Part shown: positions 31,513 through 39,601 of the stretch, piece after piece
Position numbering within the stretch: position 1 is the first letter of the stretch
Layout: each line of letters begins with the position of its first letter
Source: an uncultured bacterium
GTDB taxonomy: Bacteria; Bacillota; Bacilli; Lactobacillales; Lactobacillaceae
Length of the DNA stretch: 46,166 nt
Reading direction: 5' to 3'
Assembly (NCBI GenBank): GCA_905214235.1
Contig: CAJMLF010000019.1
Location: 1-46,166, forward strand
The notes under the pieces: generated by a model
What the model saw: the letters and a program-made list of their open reading frames with translations, nothing else
Databases searched by the model: none
What the model was told of the DNA's origin: nothing
Made by a program: the position numbers and the translations under genes

Positions 31513-32567
31513 GGCAGATTGCAAGAAATAACTTGAACGAATTTAATGACGTAAATTAAGCAGGAAGATCTCGATTGGTGTATGCCAGTTAAGACATTTA
31601 AGTGGTCGGGAATTCAGATACCAATTGATTTGAACCAGCTGGCGATCGCTCAGCTCTTCAATAGCTTGTCCCTTGGGAATAAATCGTCGCAAAACTCGGT
31701 TACGGTTCTCATTACTACCGCGTTCATGTGGTGAATAAGCATGGGCAAAATAAACCGGAGTACCAGTTCGCTGCTCAATTGCCTGGTAGTTAGCGAACTC
31801 TTTACCATGATCTACGGTCAGCGTCTTGAGCTTGTCTTGAAGTTGACTAGCTAGTTCAAGTACGGCTTGAGTCATGGACTGACTGTCGCGACCATGGAGC
31901 CGTTTAACAATTGTCAGGCGACTCTTACGCTCCACAAAAGTAGCCACAGCTTGACCTTTACGTTTGCCAGAAAGTACGGTATCAGCTTCAAAGTGGCCGA
32001 ATTCCTGGCGAGTTTCGACTTTATGAGGACGCTCCTCAATGGAGCGGCCGTGACTGAACGTACCACGCTTTTCTTTAGCACGATGACGACGAATTCCATG
32101 ATCAGGCAAATCGGGTAACTGTACATCAAGCCATCCTTGATCAATCCAGTTATAGACCGTCTTGTAGGCAATTCCAACTACATGGGCAACTTGTTCAGGG
32201 GACCACTTCTGGACTTGAATCTTTTCCTCGATCAAGTGTTTAAGGTTTTTAGTGAGCGAAGACTTCCGCCCCCGTTGACTAACCTTGCGTTCAAAGTCAG
32301 TTTGCGCTAGCTCAGCCCGGTACTCACTATTTAGCCGGTGAAGTTCGTTAAAGATGGTGGTCTTACTAAAGCCTAAGTAGTTAGCGATGTATCGCAAGGA
32401 ACGTCCTTCATTATGAAGCGTTTCAATGACAACACGGTTCTGGAATGATAAAATAGTGGTGCCCATTAAGGTCCTTCTTTCTAATGGAATGTTGAGGTAA
32501 CACCATTAAAGACCTTGATGGGTTTTTCTGTCCACTTAAATGTTCAACTTAAATTTTACAATCTGCC
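31513..32567 (-). mobile_element. IS30-family insertion sequence
   Basis: A 1,055-bp element bounded by imperfect inverted repeats: GGCAGATTGCAAGA inward from 31513 and GGCAGATTGTAAAA inward from 32567, about 21 of 26 positions identical, both ending in TTGAAC. It contains one intact transposase gene. No clear target duplication is visible at the borders (TAAAT on the left, TTATT on the right). It separates the transporter region from the polysaccharide cluster. Confidence 0.88.
31543..32466 (-). CDS. IS30-family transposase
   Basis: A 307-residue transposase. The N-terminal helix-turn-helix (EGRSLRYIANYLGFSKTTIF) binds the ends. The catalytic DDE domain has HFEADTVLSG (first Asp), TVDHGKEF (second Asp) and SPHERGSNENRNRVLRRF (Glu), the classical IS30 signature. 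Full length with no frameshift, so the element could be active. ATG at 32466 follows AGAAAGAAGGA. Confidence 0.93.
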   Translation of the reverse strand: MGTTILSFQNRVVIETLHNEGRSLRYIANYLGFSKTTIFNELHRLNSEYRAELAQTDFERKVSQRGRKSSLTKNLKHLIEEKIQVQKWSPEQVAHVVGIAYKTVYNWIDQGWLDVQLPDLPDHGIRRHRAKEKRGTFSHGRSIEERPHKVETRQEFGHFEADTVLSGKRKGQAVATFVERKSRLTIVKRLHGRDSQSMTQAVLELASQLQDKLKTLTVDHGKEFANYQAIEQRTGTPVYFAHAYSPHERGSNENRNRVLRRFIPKGQAIEELSDRQLVQINWYLNSRPLKCLNWHTPIEIFLLNLRH

Positions 32568-32876
32568 TTATTAAAGAATATCATCTATCTAACATACTCA
32601 ACTTTAGGAATAACCCTTTGTTCCTCCTTAGTTGAATGAATTTTGATACTTAATCGTTCTATTTGACTTCAAAATTCTTTTAAATAATGTATAAACTGTC
32701 TTCAGGGTTAATTGTACCCCTTCGACGATTTCTTTACGATACTATAAAAACTTATTTCGAGTAAGTACACTTACACACGGAATACAAACAATACTGTCAA
32801 TAATGACAGTGCTGCCGCTATTTGATCACTTATGAAGCTATTCTACTAACTTTTATACATATAAGTTTTCATAGTT
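32568..32876. other. AT-rich gap between IS30 and the glycosyltransferase cluster
   Basis: No intact gene. Minus-strand fragments such as RKEIVEGVQLTLKTVYTLFK are open but have no start and are not recognised; they may be debris of a polysaccharide gene. A perfect dyad ACTGTCA / TGACAGT (32793-32799 and 32804-32810) lies just after the last glycosyltransferase gene but lacks a T-run. Confidence 0.35.
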
Positions 32877-33836
32877 CTAGTCTAAATCCAATAGATCCTT
32901 ATAAAAGGTAGTCATTAGGTAGACAAAAAATAAGCATCCGCCCATGGTTCTTTCTTGTGGTGGGCACTGAACACCCAGCAATAAGTTATGCCAAAAGCTA
33001 CTCTTATTAACCAACTGACCATACCTTTTTACATATTCTTTATCTTTCCCACTTAGTTCTTCAATATAATTGTGAGAGAATTCGTTAATCATAGTAATAT
33101 TTTTACACATTTGCAATCTATCATAATCATAATGAGTTAAACGATGAAAGAGCCACCCAATTGTATTTTTCTTCTGACTGCCATCAACATTATCGCCGTG
33201 CTGCCTATATAACATTGTGGACTCTTCCAAATATACTAGCTTACCAAAATGAGAAGCAATCAATGCCACCCACCAATCGTGCATTATAACGTTTTGGTAC
33301 CTAATGTTATCAAATTTTATTTTATTCTTTAAGCGATTATTAATCATTGCAGTGCAACCAGTTACACAGTTACTAAATAAGACCTTTTGGAATGATGACC
33401 ATACTCTTTTGGGCTCAGTTACCACTTCATTTTTCAAGGTTTTATCAACAGCTGTTAAGTTTGTGTGTACACAAATTGGTAAATCATCATATGGTTCCGA
33501 CAACATTAAATGCAAAGTATCGAGAACTTTATTCTTCTTCCAATAGTCGTCCTGATCAGCAAACATATAAAAGTCAGCATTAACTTTTTGCAGCATTTCT
33601 AAAAAAGAGTGAACAACACCGTAGTTTTCAATATTGTCTTTATTAAAGAAAACAATATTGTCATGTTTTTTAGAATATTCCTCTATAATCTTTACGGTCT
33701 GATCATTAGAACCATCATCACGAATATATAGTGTCCAGTTAGAAAAGCTTTGGTGGATAATCGAGTCAATCTGTTGTCTTATGTATAATTCACCATTATA
33801 TGTTGACATCAAGATAGCAACTTTAAAATCTTTCAA
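32877..33836 (-). CDS. Family-2 glycosyltransferase
   Basis: A 319-residue GT-A glycosyltransferase, rhamnosyltransferase-like. N-terminal VAILMSTYNGELYIRQQIDS, nucleotide-binding IRDDGSNDQT, the DxD-like ADQDDYWKKNK and late EESTMLYRQHGDN are all typical. It probably adds a sugar to a lipid-linked repeat unit on the cytoplasmic side. It is the last gene of the cluster, distinctly AT-rich compared with the proximal genes, and borders the IS30 element. The sugar cannot be predicted. Confidence 0.85.
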   Translation of the reverse strand: MKDFKVAILMSTYNGELYIRQQIDSIIHQSFSNWTLYIRDDGSNDQTVKIIEEYSKKHDNIVFFNKDNIENYGVVHSFLEMLQKVNADFYMFADQDDYWKKNKVLDTLHLMLSEPYDDLPICVHTNLTAVDKTLKNEVVTEPKRVWSSFQKVLFSNCVTGCTAMINNRLKNKIKFDNIRYQNVIMHDWWVALIASHFGKLVYLEESTMLYRQHGDNVDGSQKKNTIGWLFHRLTHYDYDRLQMCKNITMINEFSHNYIEELSGKDKEYVKRYGQLVNKSSFWHNLLLGVQCPPQERTMGGCLFFVYLMTTFYKDLLDLD

Positions 33837-33856
33837 GGTCTCATTCTCCAGTAAAC

Positions 33857-34630
33857 TTAAACCGTCTTCTTCAGTATGTTTAAAACATAGTTTCTGTTCA
33901 TTTTTTCAGTTTCAAAAACTGGGAGGTATTTTACTCTAGACTTATTTTTGCAAATCCAAACGTTAAGCAACCGCTCCGACAGGAACCCGTATAACCTCTT
34001 TTGGTAGTCATCGTAATTAGAAACATCGGTTTTCTTCTCAACAGCGAAAAGAATTTTAAATAGCCATTTACAATATAAGTTTAATTGCTCATGGGTAGTA
34101 TAAAACATATTGTAAAAAGACCCTGTTGACCTATGCTTCATAACTTCTTCAAAAGCATCAGAATATTTCGGAGTTAAGTTACGTATCGTTGCTTCAGTAA
34201 CTTCTAAATCATGAAGATTATGGTTACTTGCAAATTGGTCCCAAAGAGTACCATCCCCTCCATGCTCTGGCTGGGAAAGAATCCACTGATAACCATCGGA
34301 TAAGATACTATCTAACTTTTTTACTGATATGATTTTAGTGTTATTTCTCAATAAAAGGTTCAGGTACATCATTTTCCGATTAGCACAATCAGAAAAGAAA
34401 CGGCGGTAATGAGAAAGTCCTACTTTATCATCATTTGAATGTTTCCATATCCAGTACAACCCAGTCTCTTCACAAAAATACTTATTTTTTTGAGATATAT
34501 TATCTCCCGTATTATCCGTTAAGAAATTATGTTTATTCTTTTTACTGTAGGCTCCTACTAGTAATGGAACATAGTCTTTTTGTAAACTATGATAGTTAAA
34601 ATCTTTGTGGGTAATTACATATACAACCAT
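33857..34630 (-). CDS. DUF4422 glycosyltransferase-like protein (AT-rich copy)
   Basis: A 257-residue protein with the DUF4422 pattern: VYVITHKDFNYHSLQKDYVP, LTDNTGDNISQKNKYFCEET, GLYWIWKHSNDDKVGLSHYR and the closing YDDYQKRLYGFLSERLLNVW. DUF4422 proteins are found in capsule and polysaccharide clusters and are thought to be glycosyltransferases. It is a distant paralogue of the protein at 35641-36402 but far more AT-rich, so the two have different origins. Twenty nucleotides separate it from the following glycosyltransferase. Confidence 0.82.
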   Translation of the reverse strand: MVVYVITHKDFNYHSLQKDYVPLLVGAYSKKNKHNFLTDNTGDNISQKNKYFCEETGLYWIWKHSNDDKVGLSHYRRFFSDCANRKMMYLNLLLRNNTKIISVKKLDSILSDGYQWILSQPEHGGDGTLWDQFASNHNLHDLEVTEATIRNLTPKYSDAFEEVMKHRSTGSFYNMFYTTHEQLNLYCKWLFKILFAVEKKTDVSNYDDYQKRLYGFLSERLLNVWICKNKSRVKYLPVFETEKMNRNYVLNILKKTV

Positions 34631-34690
34631 TTAAAGTATCCTCATTAAATTAGACTTACAACGCATTAATTTTTGCCGTACGTATCCTCA

Positions 34691-35620
34691 CTATTTTTTC
34701 TCTTTAACGATATAAATTGGCCGGTGCTTAGTCTGCATATAAATTTTGCCAATATAACGGCCAACAATCCCTAAACAGAAGAGCTGGACACCACCGATGA
34801 ACAACATAATACATACTAGTGAGGCCCACCCGAACGCACTACCGTCAGGTGCAATAAGGTGGCGTACGATTACGACAATGATGCCAATCACAGCAATAAA
34901 GGCGGAAAAGCCCCCAATCCAAGTTGCAATCGCCAACGGGGCCTCCGAAAAGTCAGTAATCCCGTCAATTGCATACTTAAACAGTTTCCAGGTCGACCAA
35001 TCGGTTGTTCCGGCAACCCGTTCCACGTTCTTATATGGCAGGTACTTGGTCTTAAAACCGACCCAGTTAAAGATTCCTTTAGAGAACCGGTTATATTCCT
35101 TCAGTGAAAGAACCGCGTCGACCATTTGCCGGGTCATCATCCGGTAGTCTCGTGCTCCCGAAACAATTTTAGTATCAGAAATGCGGTTGATTACATTATA
35201 AAACTGATCACTTAAGAAGGACTTAAACTTTGCCTCACCCTTCCGGTCAGTCCGCCGCATCCCCACGCAGTCGTATTCGCCAGACGAGATATAGTCATAC
35301 ATCTCCGGCAAGTACTTCGGTGGGTCCTGGAGGTCCACGTCCATCACAACCACGTAGTCGCCAGTCGTCGCCTCCAGTCCAGCATAAAGGCCGGCCTCCT
35401 TACCGAAGTTTCGGGAGAAGGAAACGTAGTGGACACGTTCCGGATCCTTTTCATGGAGCTTCCGCATCTCAGCCAATGTGTTGTCAGCCGAACCATCGTT
35501 AACAAACCAGTATTCAACCTCAACCGGCATCTTTTGAACGACTTGTTCCACCGCTGGATAAAACAACGGGACGGTCTCCTCTTCGTTGTAGCATGGTATG
35601 ACAATCGATAACTTTGCCAC
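34691..35620 (-). CDS. GtrB-like membrane glycosyltransferase
   Basis: A 309-residue bactoprenol-linked glucosyltransferase-type protein. The GT2 catalytic domain occupies about 1-225 (LSIVIPCYNEEETVPLFYPA, VNDGSADNT, VMDVDLQDPPKYLPEM). Two C-terminal membrane helices follow (about 230-285, ATWIGGFSAFIAVIGIIVVI). Such enzymes load a sugar onto undecaprenyl phosphate for flipping by GtrA and use outside the membrane. A gtrA gene occurs in this window at 44381, about 9 kb away. It lies within the polysaccharide cluster, in its GC-richer half. Confidence 0.88.
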   Translation of the reverse strand: MAKLSIVIPCYNEEETVPLFYPAVEQVVQKMPVEVEYWFVNDGSADNTLAEMRKLHEKDPERVHYVSFSRNFGKEAGLYAGLEATTGDYVVVMDVDLQDPPKYLPEMYDYISSGEYDCVGMRRTDRKGEAKFKSFLSDQFYNVINRISDTKIVSGARDYRMMTRQMVDAVLSLKEYNRFSKGIFNWVGFKTKYLPYKNVERVAGTTDWSTWKLFKYAIDGITDFSEAPLAIATWIGGFSAFIAVIGIIVVIVRHLIAPDGSAFGWASLVCIMLFIGGVQLFCLGIVGRYIGKIYMQTKHRPIYIVKEKK

Positions 35621-35640
35621 TTCAGATTCCTCCTACTTCC

Positions 35641-36402
35641 TTAGGCATGGCCAGTAATCTTACGTAGGATAAACTTGCCGCCCTTCTTGAACCAGTTGGT
35701 GTGTTCCATAAAGACATACTTCACCTCAACCGTTGAGTACTGGGGGTTCTTATCCAACCAGGTATCCAAGAGTAACTCGCTCAAGAAGCCGTATACCCGC
35801 TTCTCGTAAGTCGAATAGCTGCTAATATCAGTCCGCTTTTCTACCTCTGCTAAGACTGCAAACATCCACGTGCAGTATTCATTAAGCGGCTGCTTCTTCA
35901 TTACGAACATGTTGAACATGTGCGCCCATGTTCGCCTCATGACTTTCTCAAAGGACGGCAAGTATTCCGGGTACTGCTCTTTAATCACCTGTCGCATCAC
36001 CTCAAATGGCTCATGGTGGTGGGCATGCAGGTAGTGCGACTCATTGCTTTCAATGTAGTAACGCCGTTTTGGGGGCAAAATGATGTCATGATCTGCCAAT
36101 AGAGCTTCTGTCTGCTTTTTAGACAAAACGTCATCCAGGGACTTACGGTGGTTCAAACTAAGGTACCGCCGGTAATGGACAAGCCCCATGGCATCTAAAT
36201 CAAGGTTCTTCCAACCCCAATAAATGGCCGTCAACTCATTATAAGTCGGGTTCTTGACGGAAATATTGTCCCCCGTGTTATCCCCTTGGAATGTATGGTT
36301 AACGTCCGGGTGAATTTCCTTACCCACAAATACGGGTAAATAAAGGCTGTCTTTGGGCATCGCATAGTTCTTATGCGCTGCGACAAGTACTTTCACATCC
36401 AC
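35641..36402 (-). CDS. DUF4422 glycosyltransferase-like protein (GC-richer copy)
   Basis: A 253-residue protein with the same DUF4422 signature as the gene at 33857 (LVAAHKNYAMPKDSLYLPVF, GDNTGDNISVKNPTYNELTA, IYWGWKNLDLDAMGLVHYRR, YSTYEKRVYGFLSELLLDTW). Probably a galactofuranosyl- or other glycosyltransferase; the family's chemistry is not well established. Second gene of the cluster, 21 nt after the sugar-phosphate transferase, with composition matching the chromosome around it. Confidence 0.82.
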   Translation of the reverse strand: MDVKVLVAAHKNYAMPKDSLYLPVFVGKEIHPDVNHTFQGDNTGDNISVKNPTYNELTAIYWGWKNLDLDAMGLVHYRRYLSLNHRKSLDDVLSKKQTEALLADHDIILPPKRRYYIESNESHYLHAHHHEPFEVMRQVIKEQYPEYLPSFEKVMRRTWAHMFNMFVMKKQPLNEYCTWMFAVLAEVEKRTDISSYSTYEKRVYGFLSELLLDTWLDKNPQYSTVEVKYVFMEHTNWFKKGGKFILRKITGHA

Positions 36403-36423
36403 TTTCGTTTCTCCTTGTCTTAC

Positions 36424-37068
36424 TTAGTACGCACCATTTGGCACAATCATTACCTTTACCGTTTCAAACATGATCTTCAGGTCAAGCCAGATTGATCGCT
36501 CCTGAATATAGGTCAGGTCAAGCCGGACCATTTCAGCAAAGTCGACGTCGTTTCGGCCACCAACCTGCCACATTCCTGTGGCGCCCGGCTTAACCATCAG
36601 ACGTTGCTTATCATAATCGGTATATTCAGCGACCTCACTGACCAGCGGCGGCCGGGGGCCAACGATGCTCATCGACCCGCCGACCACGTTGACTAATTGG
36701 GGCAACTCATCCAGGCTATATTTCCGAATAAAACGACCCACTCGTGTGATGCGTGGATCGTTTTTCATTTTAAACATTGCCCCGTTAACTTCATTCTTAC
36801 TCCGCAACTTTGCCAACAGCTCGTCAGCGTTGTTAACCATTGACCGAAACTTGAACATCCGGAAATGCTTACCGTCCTTGCCTACCCTAATCTGGGTGTA
36901 AAAGACGGGACCTTTCGGGTCATCAACCTTGATACAGATTGCAATGATTAAGAGCAATGGGCTCAAAATAACCACTGCAATTGAGGAAGCGACAATGTCA
37001 AAAAGCCGTTTGATGAAGCGGTAGCCATACTGATGATTTAGTTGTTGTTCATTAATATGAATCTTCAT
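36424..37068 (-). CDS. Initiating sugar-phosphate transferase
   Basis: A 214-residue bacterial sugar transferase (WbaP/EpsE-like catalytic part). One N-terminal helix (IVASSIAVVILSPLLLIIAI) is followed by the catalytic domain: GPVFYTQIRVGKDGKHFRMF, KFRSMVNNADE, YSLDELPQLVNVVGGSMSIV, GPRPPLVSEV. It transfers a hexose-1-phosphate to undecaprenyl phosphate and so starts repeat-unit synthesis. It is the first gene of the cluster, 59 nt after recX on the same strand. No wzx flippase or wzy polymerase gene is present in this window. Confidence 0.9.
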   Translation of the reverse strand: MKIHINEQQLNHQYGYRFIKRLFDIVASSIAVVILSPLLLIIAICIKVDDPKGPVFYTQIRVGKDGKHFRMFKFRSMVNNADELLAKLRSKNEVNGAMFKMKNDPRITRVGRFIRKYSLDELPQLVNVVGGSMSIVGPRPPLVSEVAEYTDYDKQRLMVKPGATGMWQVGGRNDVDFAEMVRLDLTYIQERSIWLDLKIMFETVKVMIVPNGAY

Positions 37069-37127
37069 TTTCTTTTCTCTTTAAACCTTAGTAATATATC
37101 TTACCTATAATACCAGTATTCCCTTCG

Positions 37128-37928
37128 TTAGGAAAGTCCCTCCTGGTTTTCACTCAGCCAGTGCTGCACGGCATCCAGGTCAAAGCCCTTCCGGTACATT
37201 GCCTGCTTGAACCGTCGCTCCCGATCCCATCCAGTGTAGCGACGATAGCGGCGCCAGACCTTCTCCGCCTGGCTAGCTAAGAGGTCCGCCTGGTGGTCGG
37301 GATCCACTGCAGGCGCAACCTGGTCCTTGATCTGGTCAAACAGGTCACTGGAGTAGCCCTTGGTCATCAGCCCCTGGCGAACTTTCTGCTCCTGACGGAA
37401 GGTTGGCTGGTTACGGTACCGCTTGAATAACTTTTTAGCAAGCTTACTAGCATTTTCCACCTGCTGGGCGCTGGTGAAGTTGGCCAGGGCCGCGTCAATG
37501 TCGTTTTCCCCTACCTTTTTCAACCGGAGGTGCTGACGGATGACACCTGGGCCCTTCAGACTAGTAGTCATCATCGTCTGCACGTACGAGAGCGCGTACT
37601 GGTGGTCATCCACCAGGCGGTGTTCCCGGAGCTTGGCCATGATGGGGTCCACGAATTCCGGTGGTGTCTCCAGATCCTGGAGCTTCTTTTCGACCTCACT
37701 CTCGCTCCGCATCTGGTAGGAAAGGTAGTCGAGAATCTTCGCATACGCCTGGGCCTGCTGGTCGGCAGTCGTGACCCGTTTGATGAGGTCCTTATCGACT
37801 TCCATCCCCTTCATTAAGCGGAACTTCACTAAGACACTTTCCGCCACGGGGAAGGCGTACTTGCCATCTACATAGACATTATAGCGACCGCGCCGCTTCT
37901 GTGCTTCAATTTTAGAAATCTTCGCCAT
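37128..37928 (-). CDS. recX: RecA regulator RecX
   Basis: A 266-residue protein made of tandem three-helix repeats. N-terminal part KISKIEAQKRRGRYNVYVDG with YAFPVAESVLVKFRL, then LDYLSYQMRSESEVEKKL, LVDDHQYALSYVQTMMTT, and C-terminal GFDLDAVQHWLSENQ. The long form is typical for Gram-positive bacteria. RecX limits or modulates RecA filaments in recombination and SOS. It is divergent from the DUF1659 gene and not part of the polysaccharide pathway. Confidence 0.9.
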   Translation of the reverse strand: MAKISKIEAQKRRGRYNVYVDGKYAFPVAESVLVKFRLMKGMEVDKDLIKRVTTADQQAQAYAKILDYLSYQMRSESEVEKKLQDLETPPEFVDPIMAKLREHRLVDDHQYALSYVQTMMTTSLKGPGVIRQHLRLKKVGENDIDAALANFTSAQQVENASKLAKKLFKRYRNQPTFRQEQKVRQGLMTKGYSSDLFDQIKDQVAPAVDPDHQADLLASQAEKVWRRYRRYTGWDRERRFKQAMYRKGFDLDAVQHWLSENQEGLS

Positions 37929-38027
37929 TTTTTAAGATTCACCCTTCATTTTTTCCGTTCTGAATCGTTTATATAAGTGTAAGCAGTGGCCACTACTTAT
38001 GAAAAACACAATAAAGGAGTGCTCAAC

Positions 38028-38243
38028 ATGAGTATGGAACGTCAATTCAAGTCTGCCAAAGTCCAGTTAACATTAGTCGGGGACAAGCATCCCAAGGGCA
38101 TTAAGCGCCTCTTCAACAACGTCTCCCAAGGTGCCTCTGGTGAACAGCTGGCAATTGTTGGCTCCGCCATCGAAAGCCTGACCGGCGAAAAGTGCACCGC
38201 CACTAACCTCATCACCACTGACCAGTTCATCACCGTCGAATAA
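38028..38243 (+). CDS. DUF1659 protein
   Basis: A 71-residue protein (QFKSAKVQLTLVGDKHPKGI, then LFNNVSQGASGEQLAIVGSA). It matches the small DUF1659 family that is almost always encoded next to DUF2922. The start at ATG 38028 is set by AAAGGAG 9 nt upstream. The short two-gene operon is expected to be translated strongly, but its function is unknown. Confidence 0.8.
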   Translation: MSMERQFKSAKVQLTLVGDKHPKGIKRLFNNVSQGASGEQLAIVGSAIESLTGEKCTATNLITTDQFITVE

Positions 38244-38266
38244 ACTAAAGAAAGGAACCTTCTCAA

Positions 38267-38512
38267 ATGCGAACTCTTAATTTAACTTTCAAGGGCAACC
38301 TTGGTAAAAAGCACCTCTTAAAGCTTAGCTACGCCAGTGAAAATCTCTCCGCCGATGCGGTCCGCCAGGCAATGGACCAGATCGCCAACGCCCACGCCTT
38401 CAGCAAGGGCGACGAGGAGGACATCTACGCCAAGCCAGTCGCCGCCAAGTACGTCGACACCGTCTCTACCGTCCTCTTTAACGACGAAAAGAAAGAAGCA
38501 CCTGCTGCTTAA
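38267..38512 (+). CDS. DUF2922 protein
   Basis: An 81-residue protein (TLNLTFKGNLGKKHLLKLSY, ADAVRQAMDQIANAHAF) of the DUF2922 family, 23 nt after its DUF1659 partner with ribosome site AAAGGAA. The C-terminal KKEAPAA tail is probably disordered. No activity is known for the family. Confidence 0.8.
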   Translation: MRTLNLTFKGNLGKKHLLKLSYASENLSADAVRQAMDQIANAHAFSKGDEEDIYAKPVAAKYVDTVSTVLFNDEKKEAPAA

Positions 38513-38548
38513 TAAAGCATGGTACCTCCTCCCCTATAAAGATTAATT

Positions 38549-38593
38549 TGGGCCTCAACATCCGGGACTTTCCCCACGTTGGGGCCCATTTTT
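38549..38593. terminator. Bidirectional terminator
   Basis: TGGGCCTCAAC and GTTGGGGCCCA arms followed by a T-run. It closes the DUF2922 operon and, from the other side, the YihY-type gene. Confidence 0.75.
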
Positions 38594-39485
38594 ATTTACG
38601 TTTTTGCCGTTCCTCGCGGTCAATGATCTGCCAGAAGTGTTCCCGTTCACGCAGGACCCCTTCGTGGGCTTCCTGGAGGGTAGCGTTTAATACCGCCCCG
38701 AGCATGATGACGTAGCCAGATAGGTCCAGCCAGATCATCATCGCGATAAAGGCCCCAATCGTCTTGTAGGAAATTACACTGTGGCGGAAGAAGACCGTGT
38801 AGTAGGAGAACAGCCGGGACAGGCCCATCCACAAAAGGGCCGCCAGAAGCGCCCCGGCCGCAGCATAGCGGAGGTGGACCTTGGCGTTGGGCACAAAGTA
38901 ATACAGCAGGGTCAACGCCAAAAAGAGGACCGCAAAGGTAACCGGCCACCGCAGTGAGCTAAACAGGTAGATGTAGCTCCGGTTAAAGCGGAAGAACGGC
39001 TGGATACTCTTGAGGACTTGTTCACCAAACCCGTAGAGCAGGACGATGATGAAAATCAAAACGAGGACAACAATCATCCAAATAAAGGAGACCACCCGGT
39101 TAATCACCGGGTTCTGGTTACGAGCCACCCCGTAGGTCAGATTAACCGACCGTTGGAAGGCGGCAATCCCCTGGCTGGTCGACCAGAGGGCAATCAGGGC
39201 CCCGGTCGTCAGCAGGCCCCCGCTCCCCCGGCGGAGAAAGTCAAAGATTAGGGGCCGGATAAACTCGTAGACTGAGGTGGGAACCGCCGATTGGAGGTAG
39301 GCCAAAACGGTGTTGGCGTCCAGCCCCACCATTGGCAGGAGGTTCCCAATTACCAGGACGGCCGGGAAAATCGATAATAAGGTATAGTAGGCCAACATGG
39401 CCGCCGAACTCGATATCTGGGCCATGGTGAAGTGCCGCATCAAGAGCAGCACGAAATTCTTAAATTTCCCTGGTTCCTTACTCAT
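38592..39485 (-). CDS. YihY/BrkB-type membrane protein
   Basis: A 297-residue protein with six membrane segments. The N-terminal SSAAMLAYYTLLSIFPAVLV and the LWSTSQGIAAFQRSVNLTYG region are the YihY/UPF0761 signature; later KTIGAFIAMMIWLDLSGYVI. The family was once annotated as RNase BN, which is not supported; its role is unknown. It has a basic, cytoplasmic C-terminus (EEHEREHFWQII-like region, ending ERQKRK). Stands as a single gene. Confidence 0.85.
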   Translation of the reverse strand: MSKEPGKFKNFVLLLMRHFTMAQISSSAAMLAYYTLLSIFPAVLVIGNLLPMVGLDANTVLAYLQSAVPTSVYEFIRPLIFDFLRRGSGGLLTTGALIALWSTSQGIAAFQRSVNLTYGVARNQNPVINRVVSFIWMIVVLVLIFIIVLLYGFGEQVLKSIQPFFRFNRSYIYLFSSLRWPVTFAVLFLALTLLYYFVPNAKVHLRYAAAGALLAALLWMGLSRLFSYYTVFFRHSVISYKTIGAFIAMMIWLDLSGYVIMLGAVLNATLQEAHEGVLREREHFWQIIDREERQKRK

Positions 39486-39553
39486 GGTAGTCTCCCTTTA
39501 ATAGTATAGGGACATTATATCAGAAATAATGGGCAGTGAACGATAATACAAAT

Positions 39554-39593
39554 AAACGCGGCTGACGAAAATGGACGTCAGTCGCGTTTTGAT
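39554..39593. terminator. Terminator after yjeM
   Basis: AAACGCGGCTGACG and CGTCAGTCGCGTTTT arms, one mismatch, with T-runs on both sides. Confidence 0.8.
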
Positions 39594-39601
39594 TTAACAA
39601 A

